Shown in pieces: positions 1 through 10,809 of a DNA stretch of 64,000 nt. Source of the DNA: Neobacillus niacini (lineage in GTDB: Bacteria > Bacillota > Bacilli > Bacillales > Cytobacillaceae); assembly GCF_019749295.1 (NCBI RefSeq), contig NZ_JACWFG010000011.1, forward strand, positions 1 to 64,000, in the 5' to 3' direction. Position 1 is the first letter of the stretch; every line of letters starts with the position of its first letter. The notes beneath the pieces are model-generated. The model saw nothing but the letters and a program-made list of their open reading frames with translations. It ran no database searches and had not been told where the DNA came from. The position numbers were made by a program, and so were the translations under genes.

Positions 1-41
1 TAACTTTTGGGGGTCAGTACAGAACCGTCCCCGCGGTTTCT
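1..41. repeat. Edge fragment of a GC-rich palindromic repeat
   Basis: The first bases contain AGAACCGTCCCC, which matches one arm of the palindromic repeat seen complete at 32086-32138 and, in variant form, at 9735-9777. Only part of the unit is inside the window, directly after the end of gltC on the minus strand, where such a hairpin could act as a terminator. Identity as a repeat copy is an inference from the shared arm. Confidence 0.4.
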
Positions 42-947
42 TTATTGTTTATACTGTTCCAATCTGCTGAAATATTGGATAAGGAATTGATAGAAGTTCT
101 TTTCGGATGGTGCTATGTCTCTATTTTTCGGAGTAATAACGCCAACTGTTCGCATGGCTTTTGGTGTTTCTATCGGCACTTTTACTGTGAACCGGGGAAC
201 GGAGTCATAGAAGGTACTCTCAGGTAATAGGCTGACGCCGATTCCAGCGGAAACAAGCCCTTTTAAAGCATCCATATCCTCTCCTTCAGACGCAATATTC
301 GGCTTGAATCCAGCTTCATGGCAAGCATCTACAGCAATCTTCCGAAGGACATACCCATCTGGAAATAAGACGAAACGATCTTGTCGCAAGTCACTTAAAT
401 AGAGACTTTTTCTATCAGCCAAGGGGTGATGTTCAGGAAGCAAGGCAACGATATTTTCCATAAATAGAATCTTAGACTCAAGATCTGGTTCCTTCATGGG
501 GACAGGGCCGAGAAAGGCTAAATCGATTTCTCCGTTTTTCACTGCATTGATTAAGTAGGCATAGGAGCCGTGCCGTAAATGGAAATTAACATTGGGTGCG
601 ATCTCCTTATAAGCCGAAATAAGATTTGGAAGCCAATAGATGGAGAGACTGGAAGGATATCCGATATGAAGCGTTCCTCCTAGTGGATTGAGATATTCTT
701 CTATTTTTTCCTTTCCTTCATCTAATGTTTTTAAAGCGCTTATCGCAAATTCTAAAAAAATATTTCCAGCCTGTGTAATCTTAATGTTCCTGCCGACCCT
801 TTCTAATAACTTAACCCCTAGCTCCTCTTCTAGTTTGGTAATTTGATAGCTGACCGCTGATTGTGCCACGTTAAGATTGTCAGCTGCCTCTGTAACATGC
901 TGCCGCTCAGCAACTTCGATTAAATAGCGTAATTGACGAAGCTCCAA
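42..947 (-). CDS. gltC: LysR-family transcriptional activator of glutamate synthase, GltC
   Basis: This is a LysR-type regulator of 301 residues with an N-terminal winged helix-turn-helix (about residues 1-60, including AAxxLNVAQSAVSYQITKLE) and a C-terminal effector-binding domain. It is divergent from gltA, exactly as in Bacillus subtilis, where GltC activates gltAB in response to the 2-oxoglutarate/glutamate balance. I chose a TTG start at 947. A good Shine-Dalgarno (AAAGGTGG) sits 7 bases upstream, and the protein then begins (M)ELRQLRYL, as GltC proteins do. An in-frame ATG at 965 would add six residues and lies upstream of that ribosome binding site. Length agrees with the roughly 300-residue family. 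Function is inferred from similarity and position and is fairly secure. Confidence 0.88.
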   Translation of the reverse strand: MELRQLRYLIEVAERQHVTEAADNLNVAQSAVSYQITKLEEELGVKLLERVGRNIKITQAGNIFLEFAISALKTLDEGKEKIEEYLNPLGGTLHIGYPSSLSIYWLPNLISAYKEIAPNVNFHLRHGSYAYLINAVKNGEIDLAFLGPVPMKEPDLESKILFMENIVALLPEHHPLADRKSLYLSDLRQDRFVLFPDGYVLRKIAVDACHEAGFKPNIASEGEDMDALKGLVSAGIGVSLLPESTFYDSVPRFTVKVPIETPKAMRTVGVITPKNRDIAPSEKNFYQFLIQYFSRLEQYKQ

Positions 948-1080
948 TACTATTCCACCTTTCATTGATACAAGAATTAGATTGATTTGATATAAATTAT
1001 ATATTGTTTGTATTAATTATAAAACCTAAAATAGGTGATATGAATATTTCGACAATTTAACTTACAGGGAGAGATTGGAT
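948..1080. promoter_or_regulatory. Divergent gltC-gltA control region
   Basis: A 133-base AT-rich intergenic region separates the two divergent start codons. It contains an inverted repeat ATACAA (968-973) and TTGTAT (1008-1013), the kind of dyad a LysR regulator could bind. No clear -35/-10 pair stands out. In B. subtilis GltC binds this intergenic region and activates gltAB; that role is inferred here from synteny. Confidence 0.5.
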
Positions 1081-4000
1081 ATGACGTATCATCAACTACC
1101 AAAAGCACAAGGTCTCTACCGTCCAGAATTTGAACATGATGCTTGTGGTATCGGCTTGTATGCTCACATAAAGGGAATGGCTACACATGATATTGTGGCA
1201 AAAGGACTAAAGATGCTTTGTCAATTGGATCATCGCGGCGGACAGGGGAGTGACCCGCTGACAGGAGATGGCGCAGGACTTATGGTTCAAATACCGGATC
1301 AATTTTTCCGTCGAGAATGTCCAGAAATTATATTACCACAAAAAGGGAAATACGGTGTGGGGATGCTGTTTTTCTCTAAGGATGATTGTGAACGGGAAGA
1401 AATTGAAAACTATATCAATAAAATGGTCGAACAAGAGGGTCAAACGGTGCTTGGCTGGAGAACAGTCCCAGTTAATCCTGAACCAATAGGGGTAACCGCA
1501 CAGGAAAGCTGTCCTGTCATTCGCCAGTTGTTTGTTGCTGATAACGAAAAAAATACGGATTCATTAGCGTTTGAGCGAAAATTATACGTAATTAGGAAAC
1601 AAGCAGAAAAATGGGCAAAGGAATCAGAATATCGTTTTTACTTTGCTAGTCTTTCTAGCAGGACAATTGTTTACAAAGGTCTGTTAACGCCTGAACAAGT
1701 AGATCAGTTTTATTTGGATTTGCAGAATGAGAATTTTGTCTCTGCGTTTGCTATAGTGCATTCACGCTTTAGCACCAACACATTTCCTAGCTGGGAAAGA
1801 GCACATCCTAACCGCTATTTAATTCACAATGGCGAGATTAATACACTTCAAGGAAACATTCATTGGATGAAGGCTCGGGAAAGTCAATTTGTGTCAGAGG
1901 TGTTTGGAACTGATTTGGAAAAAGTACTGCCAATCCTCGATACAGATGGAAGTGATTCCTCCATTCTAGACAATGCGCTTGAATTCTTGGTGCTAGCCGG
2001 CCGCAAGCCAGCACATGCAGCGATGATGCTGGTACCTGAACCATGGTCAGATAATCCTCATATTACAGAGGAAAAACGGGCTTTTTATGAATATCACAGT
2101 TCACTCATGGAACCATGGGATGGACCTTCGGCTATTTCATTTACAGATGGGAAACAAATTGGTGCCATTTTGGACCGGAACGGCCTGCGTCCCGCCCGTT
2201 ATTATGTAACAGAAGATGATTATATTATTTTTTCATCAGAGGTTGGCGTTATTGATGTAGAGCCAGAAAAGGTACTGTACAAAGAGCGCCTTCGTCCTGG
2301 AAAAATGCTCTTGATAGATTTAGAAGAGGGAAGAATTATTTCCGATGAGGAAATCAAGTCACAGTTGGCTCAGGAACAGCCGTATCAGCAATGGTTAAAT
2401 GATCAGCTGGTTCGATTGGAAGATAAAGTAGAGGCTGAGGGTGAGATCCCGGCTGATTTACTAACACTTCAAAAAGCTTTTGGATATACGTATGAAGATA
2501 TTCAAAAATATATCCTTCCAGCAGTGACTGAAGGCAAGGATCCGCTTGGGGCGATGGGGAATGATATGCCGCTTGCTGTATTATCAGACCGGCCGCAAAA
2601 CTTGTTCAACTACTTTAAGCAATTATTTGCCCAAGTAACCAATCCGCCGATTGACTCCATTCGTGAAGCGATTGTTACTTCAACCATTTCCTATTTAGGA
2701 GCAGAGGGGAATTTACTTCATCCTACAGCAGAAAATTGCCGTCGGATTCAGTTGAAGACGCCAATTTTAACCAACAGCCAGATTGAGGATTTAAAGACGA
2801 ATGCATTATTTAAAAGCCATGTGATCGACATTCTGTTCTCAGAGGATTTAGAAAAGACGCTTAATGAAATTTGCACTCAAGCAGTCAAAGCCGTTGCTGA
2901 CGGTGCAAGCTTGATTATCCTGTCTGACCGAAATATGAATGAAACAAGAGTTGCTATACCATCATTATTGGCAGCGAGCGCCCTTCATCAACACTTGATC
3001 CGTGAAGGATTAAGAACAAAGGCAAGTATTATTGTTGAAACAGGGGAAGTAAGGGAAGTTCATCACTTTGCGGTACTTCTCGGATATGGTGTTGATGGTA
3101 TTAACCCTTATCTTGCATTCGCTGCCTATCAGCAAGCAATTGAGGAAGGAACAATCCCATACACATATCAAGAAGCGGTTAAGAAGTATATCTATGCCAT
3201 GACTGAGGGCGTTGTAAAAGTCATGTCCAAAATGGGGATTTCAACCGTGCAAAGCTACCGTGGTGCACAGATTTTTGAAGCAGTTGGAATCAGCTCTGAT
3301 GTTATCGACACCTACTTTACAGGAACTGTGTCCCAGCTTGGAGGGATTGGGTTAGACACTATCGCCCAGGAAGCGAAGCTGCGTCATGCTGAAGCTTTTA
3401 CTAAAACAACTGACAAGTCTTTAGATTCAGGCAGTAACTTTCAATGGAGACATGATGGGGAACACCATGCCTTTAATCCAGGAACCATTCATACCCTTCA
3501 ATGGGCATGCCGTAAAGGCGATTATGAATTGTTTAAAAAATACTCCACACAGGCAAATGAAGAAAGACTTGGGTTCTTACGCAATTTATTTACCTTTAAT
3601 GGTTCGAGGCCAGCTGTACGTATTGAAGAAGTAGAATCCGTTGATTCGATCGTGCGCCGCTTTAAAACCGGTGCGATGTCATTTGGCTCCATCAGTAAAG
3701 AAGCGCATGAAACATTAGCCATTGCCATGAACCGTTTAGGTGGAAAAAGCAACTCCGGTGAGGGCGGAGAAGATTCAAGCCGCTTTGTAATCGATGAAAA
3801 TGGTGACAACAGAGGAAGCGCCATAAAACAGGTTGCGTCAGGCCGTTTTGGTGTAAAGAGTCATTATCTTGTGAATGCCGAGGAGCTGCAAATTAAAATG
3901 GCACAAGGCGCAAAGCCTGGTGAAGGCGGCCAATTGATGGGTACGAAAGTATATCCATGGGTTGCCGATGTTCGAGGTGCAACGCCGGGAGTCAGCTTAA

Positions 4001-5628
4001 TTTCTCCGCCGCCGCACCATGATATTTACTCCATCGAGGATCTGGCGCAGCTAATTCACGATTTGAAAAATGCCAACCGTGATGCCCGTATCAGCGTTAA
4101 GCTTGTTTCAAAAGGCGGTGTCGGAACGATTGCTGCTGGTGTAGCAAAAGCGGTAGCTGATGTGATTGTCATCAGTGGTTACGATGGCGGCACGGGTGCA
4201 TCGCCAAAAACAAGCATTCAGCATGCTGGATTGCCGTGGGAGCTTGGATTAGCAGAGGCACACCAAACACTTATGCTGAATGGTTTGCGTGACCGGGTTG
4301 TGCTTGAAACAGACGGAAAATTAATGACTGGTAAGGATGTTGTTATGGCGGCCTTGCTCGGGGCGGAGGAATTTGGCTTTGCGACAGCACCGCTGGTTGT
4401 TCTTGGCTGTGTTATGATGCGCGTTTGTCATTTGGATACATGTCCGGTTGGAATTGCCACTCAAAATCCTGAGCTTCGCAGGAAGTTCACCGGTGAAGCA
4501 GATTATATCGTGAACTTTATGCGTTTCATTGCACAGGAAGTGCGTGAGCTTATGGCTGAGCTTGGATTTAAAACTATGGAGGAAATGGTCGGCTCCGTAG
4601 ATGTTTTAACAGTGAGTGAGAGGGCGAAGAAACATTGGAAGGCACAGCATTTAGATTTAACATCGTTACTTTATAAGCCTGAAGGACAAAGAACCTTCAA
4701 AACTCCGCAAAATCATAAAATAGACGAATCACTTGATATCAAAGAAATTCTTCCGGCTGTTCAACCAGCTATAGAGCAGGGGACACCTGTAGATGTAAGC
4801 TTCCCGATTTCGAACATTAACCGCGTGGCGGGAACCATCGTTGGAAGTGAAATTTCCAAACGCTACGGTGAGGATGGTCTTCCAGAGGATAGCATTACCT
4901 TACGGTTTACCGGTTCTGCTGGGCAAAGCTTTGGCGCCTTTATACCAAAAGGAATGACTCTAGAGCTTACCGGGGACGCAAACGATTATGTGGGGAAAGG
5001 TCTTTCTGGCGGTAAGATTATCGTTAGAGCAGATGAGCATACCAAGTTCGCTTCTGCCGAAAATGTTATTGCGGGTAATGTGGCCTTTATCGGGGCGACG
5101 AGCGGCGAGGCGTATATTAACGGACGTGCCGGTGAACGTTTTGCTGTTCGTAACAGCGGTGTAAATGTTGTGGTTGAAGGTGTTGGCGATCATGGCTGTG
5201 AATATATGACAGGCGGACGCGTAGTTATTTTAGGTGATGTTGGCAAAAACTTTGCAGCTGGAATGTCTGGAGGAATCGCCTACGTTTTAGCTGAAGACAA
5301 GGATGCATTTAAGCATTTATGTAATTCAGAATTAATTGCATTTGAATCAGTATCAACTGCTGCCGACCAGGATGAGCTAAAACAGTTAATCGAAAATCAT
5401 TTCCGTTACACACAAAGTGTAAAGGCTAGCTGTGTTCTAGAAAACTGGAAAAAGTGTGTGAGAAAATTTGTCAAAGTCATTCCGAAGGATTACAAACGGA
5501 TGATTCATTTAATAGAAGAGCAAAAACTAGCAGGATTATCGGAAGAAGAAGCAGTGATGAGCGCCTTTTTAGCGAATTCCTCTGCAAAACCAAAACCATC
5601 TAAACAGCAGGAAGCTGCAAACCGCTAA
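1081..5628 (+). CDS. gltA: Glutamate synthase (NADPH) large subunit
   Basis: The large (alpha) subunit of NADPH-dependent GOGAT turns glutamine plus 2-oxoglutarate into two glutamates. The 1515-residue length is typical. Cys22 (in HDACGIG) is the expected N-terminal nucleophile of the class II glutaminase domain, exposed after removal of a short propeptide. The central part and FMN-binding synthase domain follow (about 850-1210), with the 3Fe-4S cysteines C1110, C1116 and C1121. The C-terminal G-x-x-G repeat beta-helix spans roughly 1250-1450. An ATG at 1081 is preferred over the in-frame TTG at 1075, because AGGGAGAG at 1066-1073 is correctly spaced only for the ATG. It is followed after 17 bases by gltB, with which it forms an operon controlled by the divergent gltC. 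Confidence 0.96.
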   Translation: MTYHQLPKAQGLYRPEFEHDACGIGLYAHIKGMATHDIVAKGLKMLCQLDHRGGQGSDPLTGDGAGLMVQIPDQFFRRECPEIILPQKGKYGVGMLFFSKDDCEREEIENYINKMVEQEGQTVLGWRTVPVNPEPIGVTAQESCPVIRQLFVADNEKNTDSLAFERKLYVIRKQAEKWAKESEYRFYFASLSSRTIVYKGLLTPEQVDQFYLDLQNENFVSAFAIVHSRFSTNTFPSWERAHPNRYLIHNGEINTLQGNIHWMKARESQFVSEVFGTDLEKVLPILDTDGSDSSILDNALEFLVLAGRKPAHAAMMLVPEPWSDNPHITEEKRAFYEYHSSLMEPWDGPSAISFTDGKQIGAILDRNGLRPARYYVTEDDYIIFSSEVGVIDVEPEKVLYKERLRPGKMLLIDLEEGRIISDEEIKSQLAQEQPYQQWLNDQLVRLEDKVEAEGEIPADLLTLQKAFGYTYEDIQKYILPAVTEGKDPLGAMGNDMPLAVLSDRPQNLFNYFKQLFAQVTNPPIDSIREAIVTSTISYLGAEGNLLHPTAENCRRIQLKTPILTNSQIEDLKTNALFKSHVIDILFSEDLEKTLNEICTQAVKAVADGASLIILSDRNMNETRVAIPSLLAASALHQHLIREGLRTKASIIVETGEVREVHHFAVLLGYGVDGINPYLAFAAYQQAIEEGTIPYTYQEAVKKYIYAMTEGVVKVMSKMGISTVQSYRGAQIFEAVGISSDVIDTYFTGTVSQLGGIGLDTIAQEAKLRHAEAFTKTTDKSLDSGSNFQWRHDGEHHAFNPGTIHTLQWACRKGDYELFKKYSTQANEERLGFLRNLFTFNGSRPAVRIEEVESVDSIVRRFKTGAMSFGSISKEAHETLAIAMNRLGGKSNSGEGGEDSSRFVIDENGDNRGSAIKQVASGRFGVKSHYLVNAEELQIKMAQGAKPGEGGQLMGTKVYPWVADVRGATPGVSLISPPPHHDIYSIEDLAQLIHDLKNANRDARISVKLVSKGGVGTIAAGVAKAVADVIVISGYDGGTGASPKTSIQHAGLPWELGLAEAHQTLMLNGLRDRVVLETDGKLMTGKDVVMAALLGAEEFGFATAPLVVLGCVMMRVCHLDTCPVGIATQNPELRRKFTGEADYIVNFMRFIAQEVRELMAELGFKTMEEMVGSVDVLTVSERAKKHWKAQHLDLTSLLYKPEGQRTFKTPQNHKIDESLDIKEILPAVQPAIEQGTPVDVSFPISNINRVAGTIVGSEISKRYGEDGLPEDSITLRFTGSAGQSFGAFIPKGMTLELTGDANDYVGKGLSGGKIIVRADEHTKFASAENVIAGNVAFIGATSGEAYINGRAGERFAVRNSGVNVVVEGVGDHGCEYMTGGRVVILGDVGKNFAAGMSGGIAYVLAEDKDAFKHLCNSELIAFESVSTAADQDELKQLIENHFRYTQSVKASCVLENWKKCVRKFVKVIPKDYKRMIHLIEEQKLAGLSEEEAVMSAFLANSSAKPKPSKQQEAANR

Positions 5629-5645
5629 GAAAGGGGAGAGGAACA

Positions 5646-7121
5646 ATGGGGAAAGCAACTGGATTTATCGAATATTCCCGCGAAAAAGTGGGAGAAAGAA
5701 ATCCGCTGACACGCTTAAATGATTGGAAAGAGTATGCAGTTCCCTTTTCTGATGAAAAGTTACGTATACAGGGGGCGCGGTGCATGGATTGTTCCATTCC
5801 CTTCTGTCATACCGGAATGGAGATTCAAGGAGCAACATCAGGCTGCCCGATTCACAATTTAATCCCGGAGTGGAATGATCTAGTCTATCGAGGCCGTTGG
5901 AAAGAAGCACTGGATCGACTGCTGAAAACAAACAATTTTCCAGAGTTTACAGGCAGGGTGTGTCCGGCACCGTGTGAAGGTTCATGTACGTTAGCCATTT
6001 CTGACCCAGCGGTTGCAATCAAGAATATTGAACAGGCCATTATCGATAAAGGCTTCGAAAACGGATGGATTACACCAAGGATACCAAGGTTACGGACTGG
6101 AAAGAAAGTGGCGATTATCGGTTCCGGCCCTGCTGGTTTGGCAGCGGCAGATCAGCTTAATCAAGCAGGTCACTCTGTCACTGTTTTTGAGCGTGCCGAC
6201 CGTCCGGGTGGTTTGCTGATGTATGGAATTCCAAATATGAAGCTTGAAAAAGAAGTAGTAGAACGCCGAATTCGTTTATTAGCTCAGGAAGGCATTAACT
6301 TTGTTACGAATACAGAAGTGGGTAAAGATATCACAGCTGCAGAACTTAAAGCACAATTCGATTCCGTTATTCTTTGTACAGGTGCACAGAGGCAGCGTGA
6401 TTTAATGATTGAAGGCCGTGAAGCAAGGGGCATTCACTTTGCGATGGATTATTTAACTCTTGCGACAAAGAGTCTATTAGATTCAAACTTTGAGGATGGT
6501 CAATTTATCAATGTAGAGGATAAAGATGTTATCGTTATCGGTGGCGGGGATACAGGTGCCGACTGTGTAGCGACAGCTCTTCGTCAAAAAGCCAAGAGTG
6601 TCGTTCAGTTTGGCAAACATCCGCAGTTACCTGGTGCACGTACAGCAGATAATTTGTGGCCGGCTTATCCAAACGTTTTTACAATGGATTATGCTTATAA
6701 AGAAGCAGAAAGGAAATTTGGGGAAGATCCACGTCAATACTCCATTCAAACAAAGAAAATCGTCGCCGATGAGAATGGGAATCTTAAAGAGCTTCACACC
6801 ATCCAAATGGAGAAACTAAAAGATGAAGCAGGACGTTATTATTTTAAAGAAATCCCAGGCACTGAAAAAGTATGGCCAGCTCAGTTTGTATTTATCGCAA
6901 TCGGATTTGAAGGTACGGAACAGCCTCTATTAAGCCAATTTGGCGTGAAGGCATTCAACCAAAAAGTGGCTGCGAAATACGGTGAATTTAAAACAAATGT
7001 TGAGGGAGTGTTCGCTGCAGGCGATGCAAGAAGAGGTCAAAGCCTTATCGTTTGGGCGATTAATGAAGGAAGGGAAGTCGCTAGCGAAGTCGATAAATAC
7101 TTGATGGCGCAGCAAGATTAG
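5646..7121 (+). CDS. gltB: Glutamate synthase (NADPH) small subunit
   Basis: The 491-residue beta subunit supplies electrons from NADPH to the large subunit. Visible features are an N-terminal cysteine cluster for 4Fe-4S centres (C46, C49, C54, then CPAPCEGSC near residue 110), an FAD-binding GxGxxG (IIGSGPAGLAAA near 155-166), and an NADPH-binding site (VIGGGDTGAD near 297-306). The C-terminal GDARRGQSLIVWAI motif is typical of the family. A strong ribosome binding site (AAGGGGAG) precedes the ATG. It lies 17 bases after gltA in the same operon. A clear intrinsic terminator follows at 7262-7300. Confidence 0.96.
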   Translation: MGKATGFIEYSREKVGERNPLTRLNDWKEYAVPFSDEKLRIQGARCMDCSIPFCHTGMEIQGATSGCPIHNLIPEWNDLVYRGRWKEALDRLLKTNNFPEFTGRVCPAPCEGSCTLAISDPAVAIKNIEQAIIDKGFENGWITPRIPRLRTGKKVAIIGSGPAGLAAADQLNQAGHSVTVFERADRPGGLLMYGIPNMKLEKEVVERRIRLLAQEGINFVTNTEVGKDITAAELKAQFDSVILCTGAQRQRDLMIEGREARGIHFAMDYLTLATKSLLDSNFEDGQFINVEDKDVIVIGGGDTGADCVATALRQKAKSVVQFGKHPQLPGARTADNLWPAYPNVFTMDYAYKEAERKFGEDPRQYSIQTKKIVADENGNLKELHTIQMEKLKDEAGRYYFKEIPGTEKVWPAQFVFIAIGFEGTEQPLLSQFGVKAFNQKVAAKYGEFKTNVEGVFAAGDARRGQSLIVWAINEGREVASEVDKYLMAQQD

Positions 7122-7261
7122 TATCTCCGTCTAATATACTAAGAGAGTTTCAATTTCTAATAAGGGGAGCTCTCATTTACCGTAATAAGGGTTGATTTTT
7201 AATTGCGGAAATTAAGGGAAGCATTCATTGACCACTATACCATGATAGGGAAGAACAGGTG

Positions 7262-7300
7262 CAGGCATCATTTTCATTAAATGATGCCTGTTTTGTTTTG
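7262..7300 (+). terminator. Intrinsic terminator of gltAB
   Basis: A perfect 12-bp stem is formed by CAGGCATCATTT and AAATGATGCCTG with a 5-base loop, followed by TTTTGTTTTG. It lies about 140 bases after gltB. Confidence 0.9.
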
Positions 7301-8842
<1,542 letters not shown>

Positions 8843-8890
8843 AACACCCTGGGTACGGTTTTAAATCACTAAAAAAGTCCAATTTGAAAT

Positions 8891-8940
8891 AAAAGAAGGT
8901 AATTATCTAATATAGGTAGATAACTGCCTTCTTTTATTTA
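8891..8940 (+). terminator. Intrinsic terminator of the GH10 gene
   Basis: A long imperfect stem: AAAAGAAGG (8891-8899) pairs with CCTTCTTTT (8927-8935) and TTATCTA with TAGATAA, followed by ATTTATT. Confidence 0.8.
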
Positions 8941-9000
8941 TTATATATTTATGAAATTTCATGATCATTGCTCAAAGTAACGACTTTATCACCGGTCTCT

Positions 9001-9045
9001 GACGTGTCCTGCTGGTCCAAAAGGCCGGAAGAATCAACCCCTTGG
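9001..9045. repeat. Degenerate copy of the palindromic repeat
   Basis: TGGTCCAAAAGGCCGGAAGAAT followed by CAACCCC resembles the right-hand part of the unit at 9735-9777. The copy is decayed and its left arm is poor. The surrounding 8941-9182 stretch holds no convincing gene. Confidence 0.35.
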
Positions 9046-9182
9046 TTTTGAAGAAAAATAACTGGAAATTGTATAGTTGATAATTTTAATTTGAATGGGG
9101 GAACAGATTTTTTCTCTGTAACAAGGAGAAACAACGAAACACGATAATAGGGGGTTTTTAAGATGAAGGACTAATTAATATG

Positions 9183-9451
9183 TTATAGTTGCTTGTATAC
9201 ATCACCTCGGCTGTCAATGTCTTGAATAAAAATCAAAAGTGATTCATCTATAACTTGATAAATTAACCTGTATTTTCCAATTCTCACTCTAAAGGTATCC
9301 TCGTAGCCAGTAAGCTTTATAATCCCAGGATAAGATATGGATTTTCAGATAATGCGTGAATAACATTAATAATACGTTCTCTTGTTATTCTATCACTTTT
9401 ATCAAGAAATTTTTTTGAGCTTTTTGAAAGTTCAAGTCTGTATCTACTCAT
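9183..9451 (-). pseudogene. RelE/ParE-type toxin, frameshifted
   Basis: Read from ATG at 9451 the frame gives MSRYRLELSKSSKKFLDK and runs to ...ALSENPY, then stops early. A one-base change of frame near 9330 restores PGIIKLTGYEDTFRVRIGKY, then RLIYQVIDESLLIFIQDIDS and RGDVYKQL before TAA at 9183-9185. The rebuilt product of about 89 residues matches small RelE/ParE mRNA-interferase or gyrase-type toxins, including the RVRIGKYRLIY core. The start overlaps the antitoxin stop (ATGAGTAG), the normal toxin-antitoxin layout. As sequenced the toxin is broken by a one-base deletion; a sequencing error cannot be excluded. Confidence 0.75.
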
Positions 9452-9665
9452 TTTCTAAAAATTCCTTACGTAGTTCGTCAATTGAGTAAGAATGGCTTTC
9501 ACCATTGTTATAATCGTTTCTTGCCTCCTTAATAGCTCTTATTTCATCCACTGTTGCTTCTTCTTCGGGTATTGCTAGAAGTTTAATTAATTTTACTAAG
9601 TCTGATAATTTTTCATCAGGCACTCTGTCTATTAATTTATAAACATCTTCTCTTCTAATGGCCAT
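9444..9665 (-). CDS. Antitoxin of a RelB-like toxin-antitoxin pair
   Basis: A 73-residue acidic, helical protein (MAIRREDVYKLIDRVPDE...) with an acidic C-terminal tail (SIDELRKEFLENE) that would wrap a toxin. It precedes and overlaps the RelE-type toxin reading frame by 8 bases, so it is most likely the antitoxin. The ATG at 9665 is chosen because AAGGAG is 9 bases upstream; an ATG at 9674 would touch the ribosome binding site. The toxin next to it is frameshifted, so this may now be an orphan antitoxin. Confidence 0.75.
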   Translation of the reverse strand: MAIRREDVYKLIDRVPDEKLSDLVKLIKLLAIPEEEATVDEIRAIKEARNDYNNGESHSYSIDELRKEFLENE

Positions 9666-9734
9666 TTTTATCATCTCCTTAATAGTTATTATATCGCAAT
9701 TAATAAGGATATCCTAGAGTCTACACAAAACAAA

Positions 9735-9777
9735 GGGGCTGCTTCTCATGGCCAAAAAAGCCGGGAGAACCATCCCC
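9735..9777. repeat. Palindromic repeat, likely terminator of the peptidase gene
   Basis: GGGG...GCTTCTC..GGC (9735-9752) pairs with GCC..GAGAAC..CCCC (9760-9777). The hairpin lies 4 bases beyond the stop codon of the minus-strand peptidase gene. It shares its layout (GGGG, TTCTC, GGCC, then the mirror) with the repeat at 32086-32138. Confidence 0.55.
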
Positions 9778-9781
9778 TAGA

Positions 9782-10339
9782 TCATTCGGGTCTTTGCCCA
9801 TTCTGCAAATCCGCAATTGTCAGTCCAAAATCCATTTGGAAATGTGGATAATCTTTGAAATCTTTCCAATCTCCGCCCCATTCAAATCCTAGTGCCTTTG
9901 CCATTTTCACCACCTCGGCCCAGTCTGATTTACCATTTTGATTACGATCATATTGACGATCCCAAATGACATCTCCTGAAGGAGTTTCAAGTGCAAAATC
10001 AATCGCAAGCCCATAATTATGATAGGATTCTCCACCTTTTGCATGCGTGACAATATTGCCCTCTGCCGTACGTCCTTGTTCATAAATGGTGTTCTGCTCG
10101 TCCACACTGCGAAAACCGTCAGTGATTATGACGACAATTCCTTTTCTTGCTGCTTGTTGGACTAATTGCTCGCTCCGTTCCTTTACGATAGGATGGAGCT
10201 CAGTTGGTAAAGGCACATTCTGACCTTGTTTTATGCCTGTTGCTTTAGAAGGTTTGGTTTCTTTTTCTCTAAATATTAAAATAGTACTAATACCTATAGC
10301 AAATAGAAATAGTAACAATTTAAACAATCTTTTGTTCAT
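9782..10339 (-). CDS. CwlK/VanY-like D,D- or L,D-peptidase (M15 family)
   Basis: A 185-residue membrane-anchored or secreted peptidase of the VanY/CwlK type. Residues about 5-22 form one hydrophobic segment. The domain shows the zinc-site motif SYHNYGLAIDFAL (His and Asp ligands), a later PHFQ (His ligand), and FEWGGDWKDF, as in the Bacillus endolysin-like L-alanyl-D-glutamate peptidase CwlK. It would cleave peptidoglycan stem peptides outside the membrane. It stands alone, with a palindromic hairpin just after the stop. I cannot tell endopeptidase from carboxypeptidase specificity by eye. Confidence 0.85.
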   Translation of the reverse strand: MNKRLFKLLLFLFAIGISTILIFREKETKPSKATGIKQGQNVPLPTELHPIVKERSEQLVQQAARKGIVVIITDGFRSVDEQNTIYEQGRTAEGNIVTHAKGGESYHNYGLAIDFALETPSGDVIWDRQYDRNQNGKSDWAEVVKMAKALGFEWGGDWKDFKDYPHFQMDFGLTIADLQNGQRPE

Positions 10340-10809
10340 GGTGGGATTTCCTCTCGTTTTAGAAGATTACTAGCTTCTTCCGAAGCTTTGCTTTCGTTAT
10401 CTACCAGTATTCTATAAATTTTCTATTGTTCACTATTATCCTCAAACATTATATAACTAGTATAATATAAAACTAATCTGTTACATAATAAACAATCATG
10501 ATCTTCTAGTAAAGGGACCTGACTTTATAATTTGGTGAGTTCGTTAACAATCCGGATGAAAATGGGGATGAATTAGGAGATAGGGAAGCTATTTTTTTTT
10601 GGATGGGGGAAATCAATAAATGTCCTGCTGATGGTAGAAGTGAAAGAAGAGACTGATAGCCTCATCAGTCTCTTCTCCATTGAATCTTTGTATGCATTTC
10701 TACTATTATTATTGAACAAAATAGTTCCAGTAGAATCCATATTTTCTTGCTAGTTAAAAATTAAATTTTAGCAGGATTGTATTTCAAGCTTTATGTCTGG
10801 TGTTGTTGT
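10340..10809. other. Intergenic region with one long inverted repeat
   Basis: About 470 bases with no supported gene. The only structure is a perfect 12-bp inverted repeat, GAAGAGACTGAT (10646-10657) and ATCAGTCTCTTC (10664-10675), with a 6-base loop and no T-tract on either side. It lies downstream of the large xylanase gene (minus strand), so it could help to end that transcript. Confidence 0.45.

Noticed and set aside
8949-9134. Minus-strand 61-codon open frame
   Set aside because: It has no ribosome binding site and no recognisable motif, and it overlaps a decayed palindromic repeat.
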